A stretch of DNA of 64,000 nt from DASSUW01 sp963811895 (lineage in GTDB: Bacteria > Actinomycetota > Thermoleophilia > Solirubrobacterales > Solirubrobacteraceae). Where the stretch lies: contig CAWETE010000005.1 of the NCBI GenBank assembly GCA_963811895.1, forward strand, positions 404,369 to 468,368. The letters run 5' to 3'. The position numbers were made by a program, and so were the translations under genes. Positions 8,893 through 16,851 of this stretch are shown here, one piece after another. The notes under the pieces were generated by a model that was not told where the DNA came from, ran no database searches, and saw nothing but the letters and a program-made list of their open reading frames with translations. Each line of letters begins with the position of its first letter. Position 1 is the stretch's first letter.

Positions 8893-10446
8893 GTGCTCAC
8901 GGTCCGCGACGGCTTCTATGACGAGATGGTCGGCGGGGGAGGCGAGCCGCGCGCGCACGCGCGCACGCTGGTGGAGGCGCTGGAGTCGCTCGGCCCCGAG
9001 GCGCTGGCCGCCGCGGGACGGCGGCGCGACGCCATCTTCATGCAGCAGGGGATCACGTTCGAAGTCAGCGGTTCCCCGGAATCGGATCCCGCCCACCCCG
9101 TGCGCGACCGCCCGTTCCCGCTCGACCTCGTGCCGCGGATCATCCCGGCGGCCGAGTGGACGACGATCAAGCGCGGGCTGGCGCAGCGGATCCGCGCGCT
9201 GAACCAGTTCATCGACGACGTCTACCACGGGCGCGAGATCGTCCACGACGGGCTCGTGCCGTGGGAGCTGATCGTCTCGCGCTCGGGCTTCGCGCGCGCT
9301 GCCCACGGCATCCGGCCGCCGGGCGGCGTCTACACGCACGTCTCCGGCTGCGACCTCGTGCGCGACGGCGACGGCTCGTGGAAGGTGCTCGAGGACAACG
9401 TGCGCACCCCGAGCGGGATCTCGTACGTGCTCGAGAACCGCGTGGCGATGACGCGGCTGCTGCCGGGGCTGTTCGCGCACTACCGCGTGCGGCCGGTCGA
9501 CCACTACCCGGCGCTGCTGCGCACGGCGCTGTCGCAGGTGGCGCCGACCGGCGGGGAGGAGGAGGCGACGGTCGTCGTGTGGACGCCCGGCCCGTTCAAC
9601 TCGGCCTACTTCGAGCACGCCTTCCTGGCGCGGCAGATGGGCGTCGAGCTGGTCGAGGCGTCGGACCTGGTGGTGCGCGACGCGGTCTGCCACATGCGCA
9701 CCACGCGCGGGCTCCAGCGCGTGCACGCGATCTACCGCCGGATCGACGACGACTTCATGGACCCGCTCGAGTTCCGGCCCGACTCGATGCTCGGCGTTCC
9801 GGGGCTGATGCGCGCGTACCGGGCCGGCAGCGTGGCGATCGTCAACGCGGTCGGGACCGGAGTCGCCGACGACAAGGCGATCTACCACTACGTGCCGGAG
9901 ATGATCCGCTACTACCTCGGCGAGGAGCCGATCCTCGACAATGTGCCGACCTACCTGATGACCGACGCCGACCAGCGCGCCTGGGTGCTCGACCGGCTGG
10001 GGGAGATGGTGGTCAAGCCGACGAGCGAGTCGGGCGGCAAGGGCGTGTTCATCGGGCCGACGGCGACCGAGCAGGAGATCGAGCGCCAGGCCGAGGAGGT
10101 GCTCCGCCGGCCGGAGCGCTGGATCGCGCAGGATCTGGTGCGGCTGTCGACCGTGCCGACCGCGGGGCACGACGGCGCGCTGGCGCCGCGCCACGTCGAC
10201 CTGCGCCCGTTCGCGGTGTTCGGCGACGACATCCGGATCGTGCCGGGCGGCCTCACGCGGGTGGCGCTGCGCGAGGGCTCGATGATCGTCAACTCCTCGC
10301 AGGGCGGCGGCTCCAAGGACACCTGGGTGCTCGACGAAGGGCCGTCCACGGAGGCAGAGGCCCCCGCTTCGCGCTGGGCGCCGCCGCGCATGCCGGAGCT
10401 CAGCCAGGCCGAGTGGTCCGGTCAGCAACAGCAGCAGCAGCAATAG
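8893..10446 (+). CDS. Circularly permuted ATP-grasp protein (DUF404/DUF407)
   Basis: A protein of 517 residues with family landmarks in order: DGFYDEM at the N-terminus, FPLDLVPRII, LNQFIDDVYHGREIV, VLEDNVRTPSGISYVLENR, GPFNSAYFEHAFLA, the ATP-binding KPTSESGGKGVFIG, and LRPFAVFGDD. Members are predicted ATP-dependent amide/peptide ligases encoded with alpha-E and transglutaminase genes, exactly the order seen here. GTG 8893 is preceded by GGGAG, and the DGFYDEM start matches the family. The C-terminus ends in a run of seven glutamines encoded by a CAG-rich repeat at about 10424-10443. The next gene's ATG follows the stop directly. Confidence 0.9.
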   Translation: MLTVRDGFYDEMVGGGGEPRAHARTLVEALESLGPEALAAAGRRRDAIFMQQGITFEVSGSPESDPAHPVRDRPFPLDLVPRIIPAAEWTTIKRGLAQRIRALNQFIDDVYHGREIVHDGLVPWELIVSRSGFARAAHGIRPPGGVYTHVSGCDLVRDGDGSWKVLEDNVRTPSGISYVLENRVAMTRLLPGLFAHYRVRPVDHYPALLRTALSQVAPTGGEEEATVVVWTPGPFNSAYFEHAFLARQMGVELVEASDLVVRDAVCHMRTTRGLQRVHAIYRRIDDDFMDPLEFRPDSMLGVPGLMRAYRAGSVAIVNAVGTGVADDKAIYHYVPEMIRYYLGEEPILDNVPTYLMTDADQRAWVLDRLGEMVVKPTSESGGKGVFIGPTATEQEIERQAEEVLRRPERWIAQDLVRLSTVPTAGHDGALAPRHVDLRPFAVFGDDIRIVPGGLTRVALREGSMIVNSSQGGGSKDTWVLDEGPSTEAEAPASRWAPPRMPELSQAEWSGQQQQQQQ

Positions 10447-11394
10447 ATGCTCGCCCGGATAGCGCACGAGCTGTACTGGATCGGCCGCCAGCTCGCGCGG
10501 GCCGAGCACACGGCGCGCATGCTCGACGGCATCTTCCACGCCGACGTGCAGGCCCGGCCCAACGACCCGGCGGGCGTCCTGCTGTCGTGGGATCACCTGC
10601 TGACCATCGTCTCCGGCGAGCGGCCGGAGAGCTCGGCTTCGCGCGACGAGGTGCTGCGTGCGCTGACGCTCGACCCGGACCATCCGACGTCGGTCCTGAA
10701 CTGCGTCACCCGCGCGCGCGAGGGCGCGCGGACGGTGCGCGACGTGTTCTCGGCGGAGATGTGGGAGGCGATCAACACGTTCCACATGGGGCTGCTGCGG
10801 CGCGACATGAGCGCTGCCCTGCGCTCCGGCCCGTACTCGGTCTACAACTACGTGCGCGAGCGCTGCGGGCTGTTCTGGGGCGTGACGTCGCGCACGATGC
10901 TGCGGGACGAGGCGCACGCCTTCCTGCAGGCGGGGGCGGCGATCGAGTCGGGCGACATGGTGCTGCGGATGCTGCGGGTGGCGCTGCCCGTGGCCGGCGA
11001 GGAGCACGCGCTCGACGGCCAGGCGCTGGCCCTGCTGCAGGCGGTCGGCGGCTTCCAGGCCTATCGGCGCGCCGTCCCGGCGCCGCCCAACGCCGCCCCG
11101 GTGGCGCGCTTCCTCCTCTACGAGCGCGACTACCCGGACTCCGTCGCGTTCTCGGTCGAGGCCCTTCACACCGCGCTCACCGCCGCCGACGCCAGCTACC
11201 GCAGCTCGCCGGCGGTCCTGCGCGTGGGCCGGCTGATGGCCGACCTCGACTTCCGGGCGCGCGCGCCTGGCGACGGGGCGATGGCCGACACGCTGGAGGC
11301 GGTCCAGCGCGAGCTGGCGCAGGTCGATGCCGACATCGGTCAGCGGTACTTTGGAGGCACGGCGCCGGTGGCCGGCCGCCTGGTGACCGCATGA
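10447..11394 (+). CDS. Alpha-E domain protein (DUF403)
   Basis: This 315-residue all-helical protein opens with MLARIAHELYWIGRQLARAEHTARMLD, the diagnostic start of alpha-E proteins, and contains the SVYNYVRERCGLFWGVTSRTM segment. Its chemistry is unknown. By conserved linkage it works with the circularly permuted ATP-grasp and transglutaminase proteins on either side, in a proposed peptide synthesis/tagging or modification pathway. It starts directly at the stop codon of the ATP-grasp gene, and its stop overlaps the transglutaminase start (ATGA). The three genes are therefore one translationally coupled operon. Confidence 0.9.
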   Translation: MLARIAHELYWIGRQLARAEHTARMLDGIFHADVQARPNDPAGVLLSWDHLLTIVSGERPESSASRDEVLRALTLDPDHPTSVLNCVTRAREGARTVRDVFSAEMWEAINTFHMGLLRRDMSAALRSGPYSVYNYVRERCGLFWGVTSRTMLRDEAHAFLQAGAAIESGDMVLRMLRVALPVAGEEHALDGQALALLQAVGGFQAYRRAVPAPPNAAPVARFLLYERDYPDSVAFSVEALHTALTAADASYRSSPAVLRVGRLMADLDFRARAPGDGAMADTLEAVQRELAQVDADIGQRYFGGTAPVAGRLVTA

Positions 11395-12257
11395 ACTTCG
11401 CCATCCGCTACCTGACCGAGTACCGCTACGACGCGGAGGTCAGCGACAACCTGAACGCCCTGCGCGTGAAGCCGGCGACCACGCCGACGCAGCGGGTGGA
11501 GGACTTCGTGGTGCGCATCGACCCCGAGTCGCGCCTGCACCAGCACTACGACTACTTCGGCACGACGGTGATCGAGTTCGGCATCTCGCGGCCGCACGAC
11601 CACCTGTCGATCGACGTCCGCGCGCGCGTGAAGACGGCCGCGCCCGAGGAACCGCCGGAGGAGGCGTGGGCGGCGCTGGAGGAGGCCTCCTACCGGGCCG
11701 CGGCGGGCGAGTTCCTGCTCCCGGACGGCGAGCCGGACGTGCTCGAGCTCGACGAGCTGGTCGGTCTCTCCCGGGCCGAGAGCCCGCTGGCCACCGTGCG
11801 CAGGCTGGTCGACGTCATCCCCGACAAGTTCGAGTACCGGGCCGGCGTCACGTTCGTGGGCTCGACGGTCGCCGACCTGCTCGAGACCGGCGCCGGCGTG
11901 TGCCAGGACTTCGCGCACCTCGCGCTGCTGCTCCTGCGCCGCCACGGGATCGCCGCCCGCTACGTCTCCGGCTACCTGTGGGCGCCGCCGAGCGGCGACG
12001 AGGGCGCCGAGTCGGCCGAGGTGGAGACGCACGCGTGGATCGAGGCGCTGCTGCCCGCCGGCGGCGAGCCGGCCTGGGTGTCGGCCGATCCCACCAACCG
12101 CACGCTCGGCGGGGAGACGCACGTGAAGGTCGGGCACGGCCGCAAGTACGCCGACGTGCCGCCGGTCAAGGGCGTGTTTCGAGGCTCGGCAGAGGCCGAG
12201 CTCTCCGCGTCCGTGAAGATGACTCGCACGGACGCGTCTTCTCCGGCGCGGGCCTGA
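11391..12257 (+). CDS. Transglutaminase-like cysteine protease family protein
   Basis: This 288-residue protein has the N-terminal beta domain typical of bacterial transglutaminase-like proteins (NFAIRYLTEYRYDAEVSDN). A papain-like core follows with the triad Cys171 in GVCQDFAHL, His214 in ETHAWIEALL and Asp233 in WVSADPTNR. Family members are mostly peptidases or amidases. With the two upstream genes it forms the conserved alpha-E/CP-ATP-grasp set, where it is thought to hydrolyse or transfer the product amide. The ATG overlaps the preceding stop. The last 92 bases overlap the 3' end of the opposing MFS gene, an unusually long convergent overlap. Confidence 0.92.
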   Translation: MNFAIRYLTEYRYDAEVSDNLNALRVKPATTPTQRVEDFVVRIDPESRLHQHYDYFGTTVIEFGISRPHDHLSIDVRARVKTAAPEEPPEEAWAALEEASYRAAAGEFLLPDGEPDVLELDELVGLSRAESPLATVRRLVDVIPDKFEYRAGVTFVGSTVADLLETGAGVCQDFAHLALLLLRRHGIAARYVSGYLWAPPSGDEGAESAEVETHAWIEALLPAGGEPAWVSADPTNRTLGGETHVKVGHGRKYADVPPVKGVFRGSAEAELSASVKMTRTDASSPARA

Positions 12258-13455
12258 CGCGGTCGAACGCGACCTTCGCGCCGGCGGCCGCGGCCAGCGC
12301 CGCGACGGCTCCCACCACGAGGCCGGCGCGCGGGCCGGCGACCTCGGCGATCCAGCCGACGAGCGGGGCGCCGATCGGCGTGGAGCCGAGGAAGACGACC
12401 GAGTAGAGCGCCATCACGCGGCCGCGCATCGACGGCTCGACGGCGAGCTGGAGCGACGAGTTGATCCCGGCCGCGAAGGTCACGCTGACGGCGCCGAGCG
12501 GGATCAGGGCGAGCAGCTGGAGCTCGAGCGTGGGGGCGACGGCGACGAGCAGCTCGGCGACGCCGAACGCCGCGGCGGCGGCGACCAGCAGGCGCGGGCC
12601 GACTCGCCCGCGCGCGCCGGCGGCCAGCGCGCCGGCGACCGAGCCGATCCCCATGGCGACCGCGAGCGCGGTGTACGTCGCGGCGGTGCCGTGCCAGGTG
12701 AAGCTGGCCAGCAGCGGGAGCAGGATCTGGAAGTTGAAGCTGAGCGTGCCGGCCACGGCCATCATCGCGAGCGGGATCCGCAGGTTCGGCGTGCGGGCCA
12801 CGTAGCGCAGCGCCGAGCGCAGCTGGCCTTTGGCGCGGCGCGTGACCTCCGGCGTGTGCAGGCGCCGCGGGTCCATGCTCTTGAGCGCGACCAGCATCGC
12901 CCCGAACGAGATCGCGTTGACCAGGAAGCAGGGGCCGACGCCCAGGAGGGCGATCACGCCGCCGGCCGCGGCCGGCCCGAGGATGCGCGCGGTGTGGACG
13001 ATCACCGAGTTGAGGGCGACGGCGTTGACCACGCGGTCGGCCCCGACCATCTCGATCACGAAGCTCTGGCGCGCCGGGTTGTCGATCGCGTTGACGGTCC
13101 CGCGCGCGAACACGAGCGCGTAGACCATCCAGATCTCGACGCTGCCGCTGGTGGTCAGCGCCCACAGGGTCAGCGCGGGGATCGCCATCAGCGACTGCGT
13201 GATCATCAGCAGCCGCCGCTTCGAGACGCGGTCGGCGAGCAGGCCGCCCCAGGCGCCGAAGAGCAGGATCGGCAGGAACTGCAGGCCGGCGGTCACGCCG
13301 ACCGAGACGCCGCTGCCGGTGAGCTGCACCACCAGCCACATCTCGGCCACCGTCTGCATCCAGTTGCCGGTGAGGGAGACGACCTGGCCGGAGAAGTACC
13401 GGCGGTAGTTGGGAACGCGGAGGGAGGCGAACGTGCGAGCGAAACCGGCGCTCAC
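12166..13455 (-). CDS. MFS exporter (MFS_3/EntS-like)
   Basis: A 429-residue transporter with about 12 hydrophobic helices and the cytoplasmic loop GGLLADRVSKRRLL (a motif A variant, G-x-L-x-D-R-x-x-x-R-R) between helices 2 and 3. The opening FASLRVPNYRRYFSGQ and WMQTVAEMWLV match the EntS-like drug and siderophore exporter group. It lies in the inner membrane and probably extrudes a small compound. GTG 13455 overlaps the stop of the MarR gene, so the repressor and transporter are co-transcribed. The hydrophilic C-terminal tail of about 35 residues runs across the transglutaminase 3' end; a shorter ancestral C-terminus is possible. Confidence 0.9.
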   Translation of the reverse strand: MSAGFARTFASLRVPNYRRYFSGQVVSLTGNWMQTVAEMWLVVQLTGSGVSVGVTAGLQFLPILLFGAWGGLLADRVSKRRLLMITQSLMAIPALTLWALTTSGSVEIWMVYALVFARGTVNAIDNPARQSFVIEMVGADRVVNAVALNSVIVHTARILGPAAAGGVIALLGVGPCFLVNAISFGAMLVALKSMDPRRLHTPEVTRRAKGQLRSALRYVARTPNLRIPLAMMAVAGTLSFNFQILLPLLASFTWHGTAATYTALAVAMGIGSVAGALAAGARGRVGPRLLVAAAAAFGVAELLVAVAPTLELQLLALIPLGAVSVTFAAGINSSLQLAVEPSMRGRVMALYSVVFLGSTPIGAPLVGWIAEVAGPRAGLVVGAVAALAAAAGAKVAFDRVRPAPEKTRPCESSSRTRRARPLPSLETRP

Positions 13456-13883
13456 TGCTCGAGCACCCGCTCCAGGATGTCGGCGGCGCGCTCGAGCGCC
13501 GCGCGCTCCTCCGGCTCGAGCGTCTCGAGCCTCTGGGCGAGGAAGGCCGTCTTGCGCGTGCGCAGCTCCTCGAGCAGCGCGCTGCCGGCCGTCGTCACGG
13601 CGACCACGCTCGACCGGCCGTCGAACAGGTCCGCGGTGCGCTCGATCAGCCCTTCCTCCTGGAGCCGCGCGAGCACCCGCGTCGCCGTCGGCCGCTGGAT
13701 CCCCTCCCGGCTCGCGAGCTCGCTCGGCGTCAGCGGCCCATGCCGCTCCACCGTCGACAGCGCGGCCGTCAGCGACGGCGACAGCTCGCCGCCGGCCTCC
13801 CGCCGGAGCCGCCGCGCCACCCGCACGATCGTGTGCCGCAGATGCCCGGCGAGATCAGGCCTCGTCTCCAAAGTCGTTCGCAC
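13452..13883 (-). CDS. MarR-family transcriptional regulator
   Basis: This 143-residue winged-helix protein has the recognition region LTPSELASREGIQRPTATRVLARLQEEGLI, followed by a wing with the MarR D-x-R-S signature, FDGRSSVVAVTTAG. It is followed by the MFS exporter with a four-base overlap, the usual arrangement of a drug-responsive repressor controlling its efflux pump. GTG 13883 lies just downstream of an unusually AT-rich stretch, TAATTAGTTGTG on the minus strand. That stretch can serve as the promoter -10 and/or operator of a leaderless transcript. Confidence 0.9.
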   Translation of the reverse strand: MRTTLETRPDLAGHLRHTIVRVARRLRREAGGELSPSLTAALSTVERHGPLTPSELASREGIQRPTATRVLARLQEEGLIERTADLFDGRSSVVAVTTAGSALLEELRTRKTAFLAQRLETLEPEERAALERAADILERVLEQ

Positions 13884-13905
13884 AACTAATTACCCTACCA
13901 AACTA

Positions 13906-13955
13906 GGGGTCTGACCCCCCTTGGCTACCGGCAATGCAAGGGGGGTCTGACCCCC
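13906..13955. repeat. REP-like inverted pair of GGGGTCTGACCCC palindromes
   Basis: Two copies of the near-perfect palindrome GGGGTCTGACCCC (13906-13918 and about 13942-13954) are arranged so that the flanks GACCCCCCTTG (13913-13923) and CAAGGGGGGTC (13937-13947) form a perfect 11-bp inverted repeat around a 13-nt loop. Two inverted palindromes in an intergenic gap resemble a REPIN-type element. The pair sits between the divergent MarR and GntR genes. It could alternatively insulate transcription as a bidirectional hairpin. No adjacent transposase is present. Confidence 0.6.
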
Positions 13956-13995
13956 GTTACCCCCCGGATGGGTGCTGTGGGGTTGAAAGGGGTGG

Positions 13996-14007
13996 CTTGT
14001 ATGCAAG
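13996..14007 (+). promoter_or_regulatory. Candidate GntR/FCD operator CTTGTATGCAAG
   Basis: The near-palindrome CTTGTATGCAAG lies 12 bases before the ATG of a GntR/FCD regulator, followed at once by a partial second copy ending TATTCAAG. FCD-type GntR proteins generally recognise T-N-G-T-N(3-4)-A/C-N-A dyads such as TTGTATACAA, which this matches closely. The position suggests autoregulation and control of the E1 genes downstream. Confidence 0.5.
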
Positions 14008-14019
14008 TATTCAAGGGCG

Positions 14020-14733
14020 ATGGAGGCGCTGCTCACCGCTGCCACGAGGGACCGCCGGAGCCGGCCGCGGGGCCAGATCTACGTGCTCCTGCGCGACGCG
14101 ATCGTGGCCGCGCAGCTCGAGCCCGGCCGCCAGCTCTCCGAGAACGAGCTGGCCGCGCTGCTCGGCGTCAGCCGCACGCCGATCCGCGAGGCGCTGCAGC
14201 GCCTCAGAGACGACCGGCTCGTCGAGATCGTGCCGCAGCTCGGGACGTTCGTGACCCGCATCAGCGAGAACGCGGTGGCCGACGCGCAGTTCGTGCGCGA
14301 GGCGCTCGAGTGCGCGGCCGTCCGCGGCGCCGCGCTCCGCGCGCGCGACTCGGATCTCGCCGCCCTCGAGGTGATCATCCGCGGTCAGGAGGCCGCCCGC
14401 GAGGCCGCCGACTACGACCGCTTCTACGTCCTCGACGACGACCTGCACCGCGCGCTGTGCGACCTCAGCGGCCACGAGATCGCGTGGTCGCTCAGCCAGC
14501 GCGCCAAGGGGCACCTCAACCGCGTCCGGCGGTTGAGCCTGCCCGAGCCCGGCTATCTGATGGAGATGATCTCCGAGCACCGCGCCGTCGTCGCCGCGGT
14601 GGCCCAGCACGACCCGGACGCCGCCGAGCAGTCCCTCCGCCACCACCTGCGGATGGTGCTCTCGACCCTGCCCGCGATCCGGGCCCAGCACCCCGACTAC
14701 TTCGAGACCGAGACCGAGGAGGAGAGCGCATGA
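14020..14733 (+). CDS. GntR-family (FCD subgroup) regulator
   Basis: This 237-residue protein has a winged helix at about residues 15-80 (QLSENELAALLGVSRTPIREALQRLRDDRLVEI is the helix-turn-helix). A helical FCD ligand-binding domain follows, with likely metal/ligand residues in DDDLHRALC, ISEHRAVV and LRHHLRMVL. FCD regulators usually sense an organic acid and repress its catabolic operon. The stop overlaps the ATG of the dehydrogenase E1 alpha gene, so the regulator is the first cistron of the operon it most likely controls. ATG 14020 follows AAGGG closely. Confidence 0.92.
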   Translation: MEALLTAATRDRRSRPRGQIYVLLRDAIVAAQLEPGRQLSENELAALLGVSRTPIREALQRLRDDRLVEIVPQLGTFVTRISENAVADAQFVREALECAAVRGAALRARDSDLAALEVIIRGQEAAREAADYDRFYVLDDDLHRALCDLSGHEIAWSLSQRAKGHLNRVRRLSLPEPGYLMEMISEHRAVVAAVAQHDPDAAEQSLRHHLRMVLSTLPAIRAQHPDYFETETEEESA

Positions 14734-15797
14734 CCACGATCGACGCGGCGGCGACGCTGTCGCCGACCGACCTGCGCCGGCTGTACGAGCAGATGGTGCT
14801 CATCCGTGTGTTCGAGACCGAGTCCGAGCGCCAGTACAAGGCCGCCAAGATCGGCGGCTACTGCCACCTCTCCTCCGGCCAGGAGGCCGCCACGGTGGGT
14901 GTCGTCCACACCATGCAGGAGGACGACGTGCTGGTCACCGGTTATCGATGCCACGGCTTCGCGCTCGCGCGCGGGGTATCCCCCGAGGCCGTGATGGCCG
15001 AGCTGTTCGGCCGCGCCGACGGCTGCGCCCACGGCCGCGGCGGCTCGATGCACCTGCTCGACGTCGACAAGGGCTTCTACGGCGGCTGGGGCATCGTCGG
15101 CGGCCAGCTCCCGATCGCCACCGGCCTCGCGCTCGCCCTCGTACGGCGCGGCAAGTCGCAGGCCGTGGTCTGCGAGCTCGGCGACGGCGCGATCAACATG
15201 GGCGCCTGGCACGAGTCGCTCAACCTCGCGGCGCTGTGGGACCTGCCCGTCGTCTTCCTCGTCGTCAACAACGGCTACGGCATGGGCACCAGCGTCCAGC
15301 GCGCCTCGGCCGAGCCGGACCTCTACCGCCGCGCGTCCGCGTTCCGGATGCACGGCGAGCGCGTCGACGGCGACGACCTCGAGGCCGTCGTAGAGGCCTC
15401 CGACCGGCTGCTCAAGCGCGCCCGCGAGCAGCGCGAGCCGGCCGTGCTGGAGGTCGTCACCTACCGCTACCGCGGCCACTCGGTGGCCGACGCCGGCCTC
15501 GCCTACCGCACCAAGGAGGAGATCGCGGCGAAGCAGGCCCACGACCCGATCGCCCGCATCCGGGTCACGCTGCGCGAGCACGGCTGCACCGACGACGAGC
15601 TCGACCGCGTCGACGCCGAGGTCGACGCCCGCGTCGAAGAGGCCGTCCGTTTCGCCGAGGCCAGCCCCGAGCCCGACGTGAGCGAGCTCGCGCGCAGCGT
15701 CTACGCGCCCGGCAGCGGCGGGCAGTTCGCCCGCATGCGCCCGGGGAGCCCGTTCGGCGAGGAGGAGCTCGTCTTCAACGGAGGGCTCGGCTCATGA
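14730..15797 (+). CDS. Thiamine-dependent dehydrogenase E1 component, alpha subunit
   Basis: A 355-residue protein of the pyruvate/acetoin/branched-chain dehydrogenase E1-alpha family. It shows YCHLSSGQEAATVG, RCHGFALARG, GRGGSMHL and the thiamine-diphosphate/Mg motif GDGAINMGAWHESLNLAALWDLP...VVNN. A phosphorylation-loop-like YRYRGHSVAD follows. Together with the beta subunit it decarboxylates a 2-oxo acid (or cleaves acetoin) and acylates the lipoyl group of an E2. It is coupled by ATGA overlaps to both the GntR gene and the beta gene. No E2 or E3 follows, so the substrate cannot be fixed; acetoin dehydrogenase and pyruvate dehydrogenase are both possible. Confidence 0.92.
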   Translation: MTTIDAAATLSPTDLRRLYEQMVLIRVFETESERQYKAAKIGGYCHLSSGQEAATVGVVHTMQEDDVLVTGYRCHGFALARGVSPEAVMAELFGRADGCAHGRGGSMHLLDVDKGFYGGWGIVGGQLPIATGLALALVRRGKSQAVVCELGDGAINMGAWHESLNLAALWDLPVVFLVVNNGYGMGTSVQRASAEPDLYRRASAFRMHGERVDGDDLEAVVEASDRLLKRAREQREPAVLEVVTYRYRGHSVADAGLAYRTKEEIAAKQAHDPIARIRVTLREHGCTDDELDRVDAEVDARVEEAVRFAEASPEPDVSELARSVYAPGSGGQFARMRPGSPFGEEELVFNGGLGS

Positions 15798-16810
15798 GCG
15801 CCGTCGCAGAGGCAACCGAGACCCAGCGGATGACCTACCGCGAGGCGCTGCGCCTCGCCATGCGCGAGGAGCTCGCCCGCGACGAGCGCGTCTTCATCAT
15901 GGGCGAGGAGGTCGGCGTCTTCGAGGGCTCCTACAAGGTCACCGCCGGCCTGATGGACGAGTTCGGCCCCGAGCGCGTGCGCGACACGCCGATCTCCGAG
16001 GAGGGCTTCGTCGGCGCCGCCGTCGGCGCGGCGATGGGCGGCGAGCGCCCGATCGTCGAGATCATGACGATCAACTTCCTGCTCGTCGCGATCGACCAGG
16101 TCGTCAACCACGCCGCCAAGGTCCGCACGATGTTCGGCGGCGAGGTCGGCTGCCCGATGGTCATCCGGACGCCGAACGGCGCCGGCAACCAGCTCACCGC
16201 GCAGCACTCGCAGTCGCTCGAGGGCTGGTTCGCGCACACGCCCGGGATGAAGGTCGTGGCGCCGTCCAACCCGGCCGAGGCCAAGGGCCTGCTGAAGGCC
16301 GCCGTCCGCGACGACGACCCCGTCCTCGTGGTCGAGAACCTGCCGATCTACAAGGAGAAGGGCGAGGTCCCGCTCGACCCCGAGTTCATCACCCCGATCG
16401 GCCTCGCCAACGTCGCCCGCGAGGGCTCGGACATCACGCTGGTGTCGCACTCCTTCGCGACCGTCCGCGCCCTGCACGTCGCCGAGAAGCTGGCGAGCGA
16501 GCACGGCGTGAACGCCGAGGTGGTCGACCTGCGCTCGCTGCGTCCGCTCGACGTCGAGACGGTCGCCGCGTCGGTGGGCAAGACCAACCACGTGGTATGC
16601 GTCGAGGAGGGCTGGCCGTCGTACGGCGTGACCGCCGAGCTGGCGGCGCGGATCCAGAAGGCCTGCTTCGACGACCTCGACGCCCCCGTCGAGCGCGTCG
16701 GCATGGCCGAGGTGCCGCTGCCGTACGCGAAGAACCTCGAGACCGCCGCACTTCCGGGCGAGGCGCGGATCGAGGCGGCGGTGCTGAGCACGCTCGGCCT
16801 CGCTCGCTGA
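15794..16810 (+). CDS. Thiamine-dependent dehydrogenase E1 component, beta subunit
   Basis: This 338-residue transketolase-type beta subunit opens MTYREALRLAMREELARDERVF and has the strongly conserved GEEVGVFEGSYKVT, DTPISEEGFVGAAVGAA and NHAAKVRTMFGG. RTPNGAGNQLTAQHSQSLEGWF and VVDLRSLRPLDVETV follow. It pairs with the alpha subunit encoded immediately upstream (four-base overlap) to form the alpha2beta2 E1 that binds thiamine diphosphate at the subunit interface. The operon appears to end here: 41 bases separate it from the unrelated TPR gene. The E2 and E3 components must come from another locus. Confidence 0.93.
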   Translation: MSAVAEATETQRMTYREALRLAMREELARDERVFIMGEEVGVFEGSYKVTAGLMDEFGPERVRDTPISEEGFVGAAVGAAMGGERPIVEIMTINFLLVAIDQVVNHAAKVRTMFGGEVGCPMVIRTPNGAGNQLTAQHSQSLEGWFAHTPGMKVVAPSNPAEAKGLLKAAVRDDDPVLVVENLPIYKEKGEVPLDPEFITPIGLANVAREGSDITLVSHSFATVRALHVAEKLASEHGVNAEVVDLRSLRPLDVETVAASVGKTNHVVCVEEGWPSYGVTAELAARIQKACFDDLDAPVERVGMAEVPLPYAKNLETAALPGEARIEAAVLSTLGLAR

Positions 16811-16851
16811 GACACTCCTCACCGGTGTAGGGTCGGCCGTGGGCACTGCCT

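Noticed and set aside
10424..10443. CAG repeat at the end of the ATP-grasp gene as a phase-variation switch
   Set aside because: Length changes in a trinucleotide tract keep the reading frame, so it cannot switch the gene on and off; it is noted only as a poly-Gln tail.
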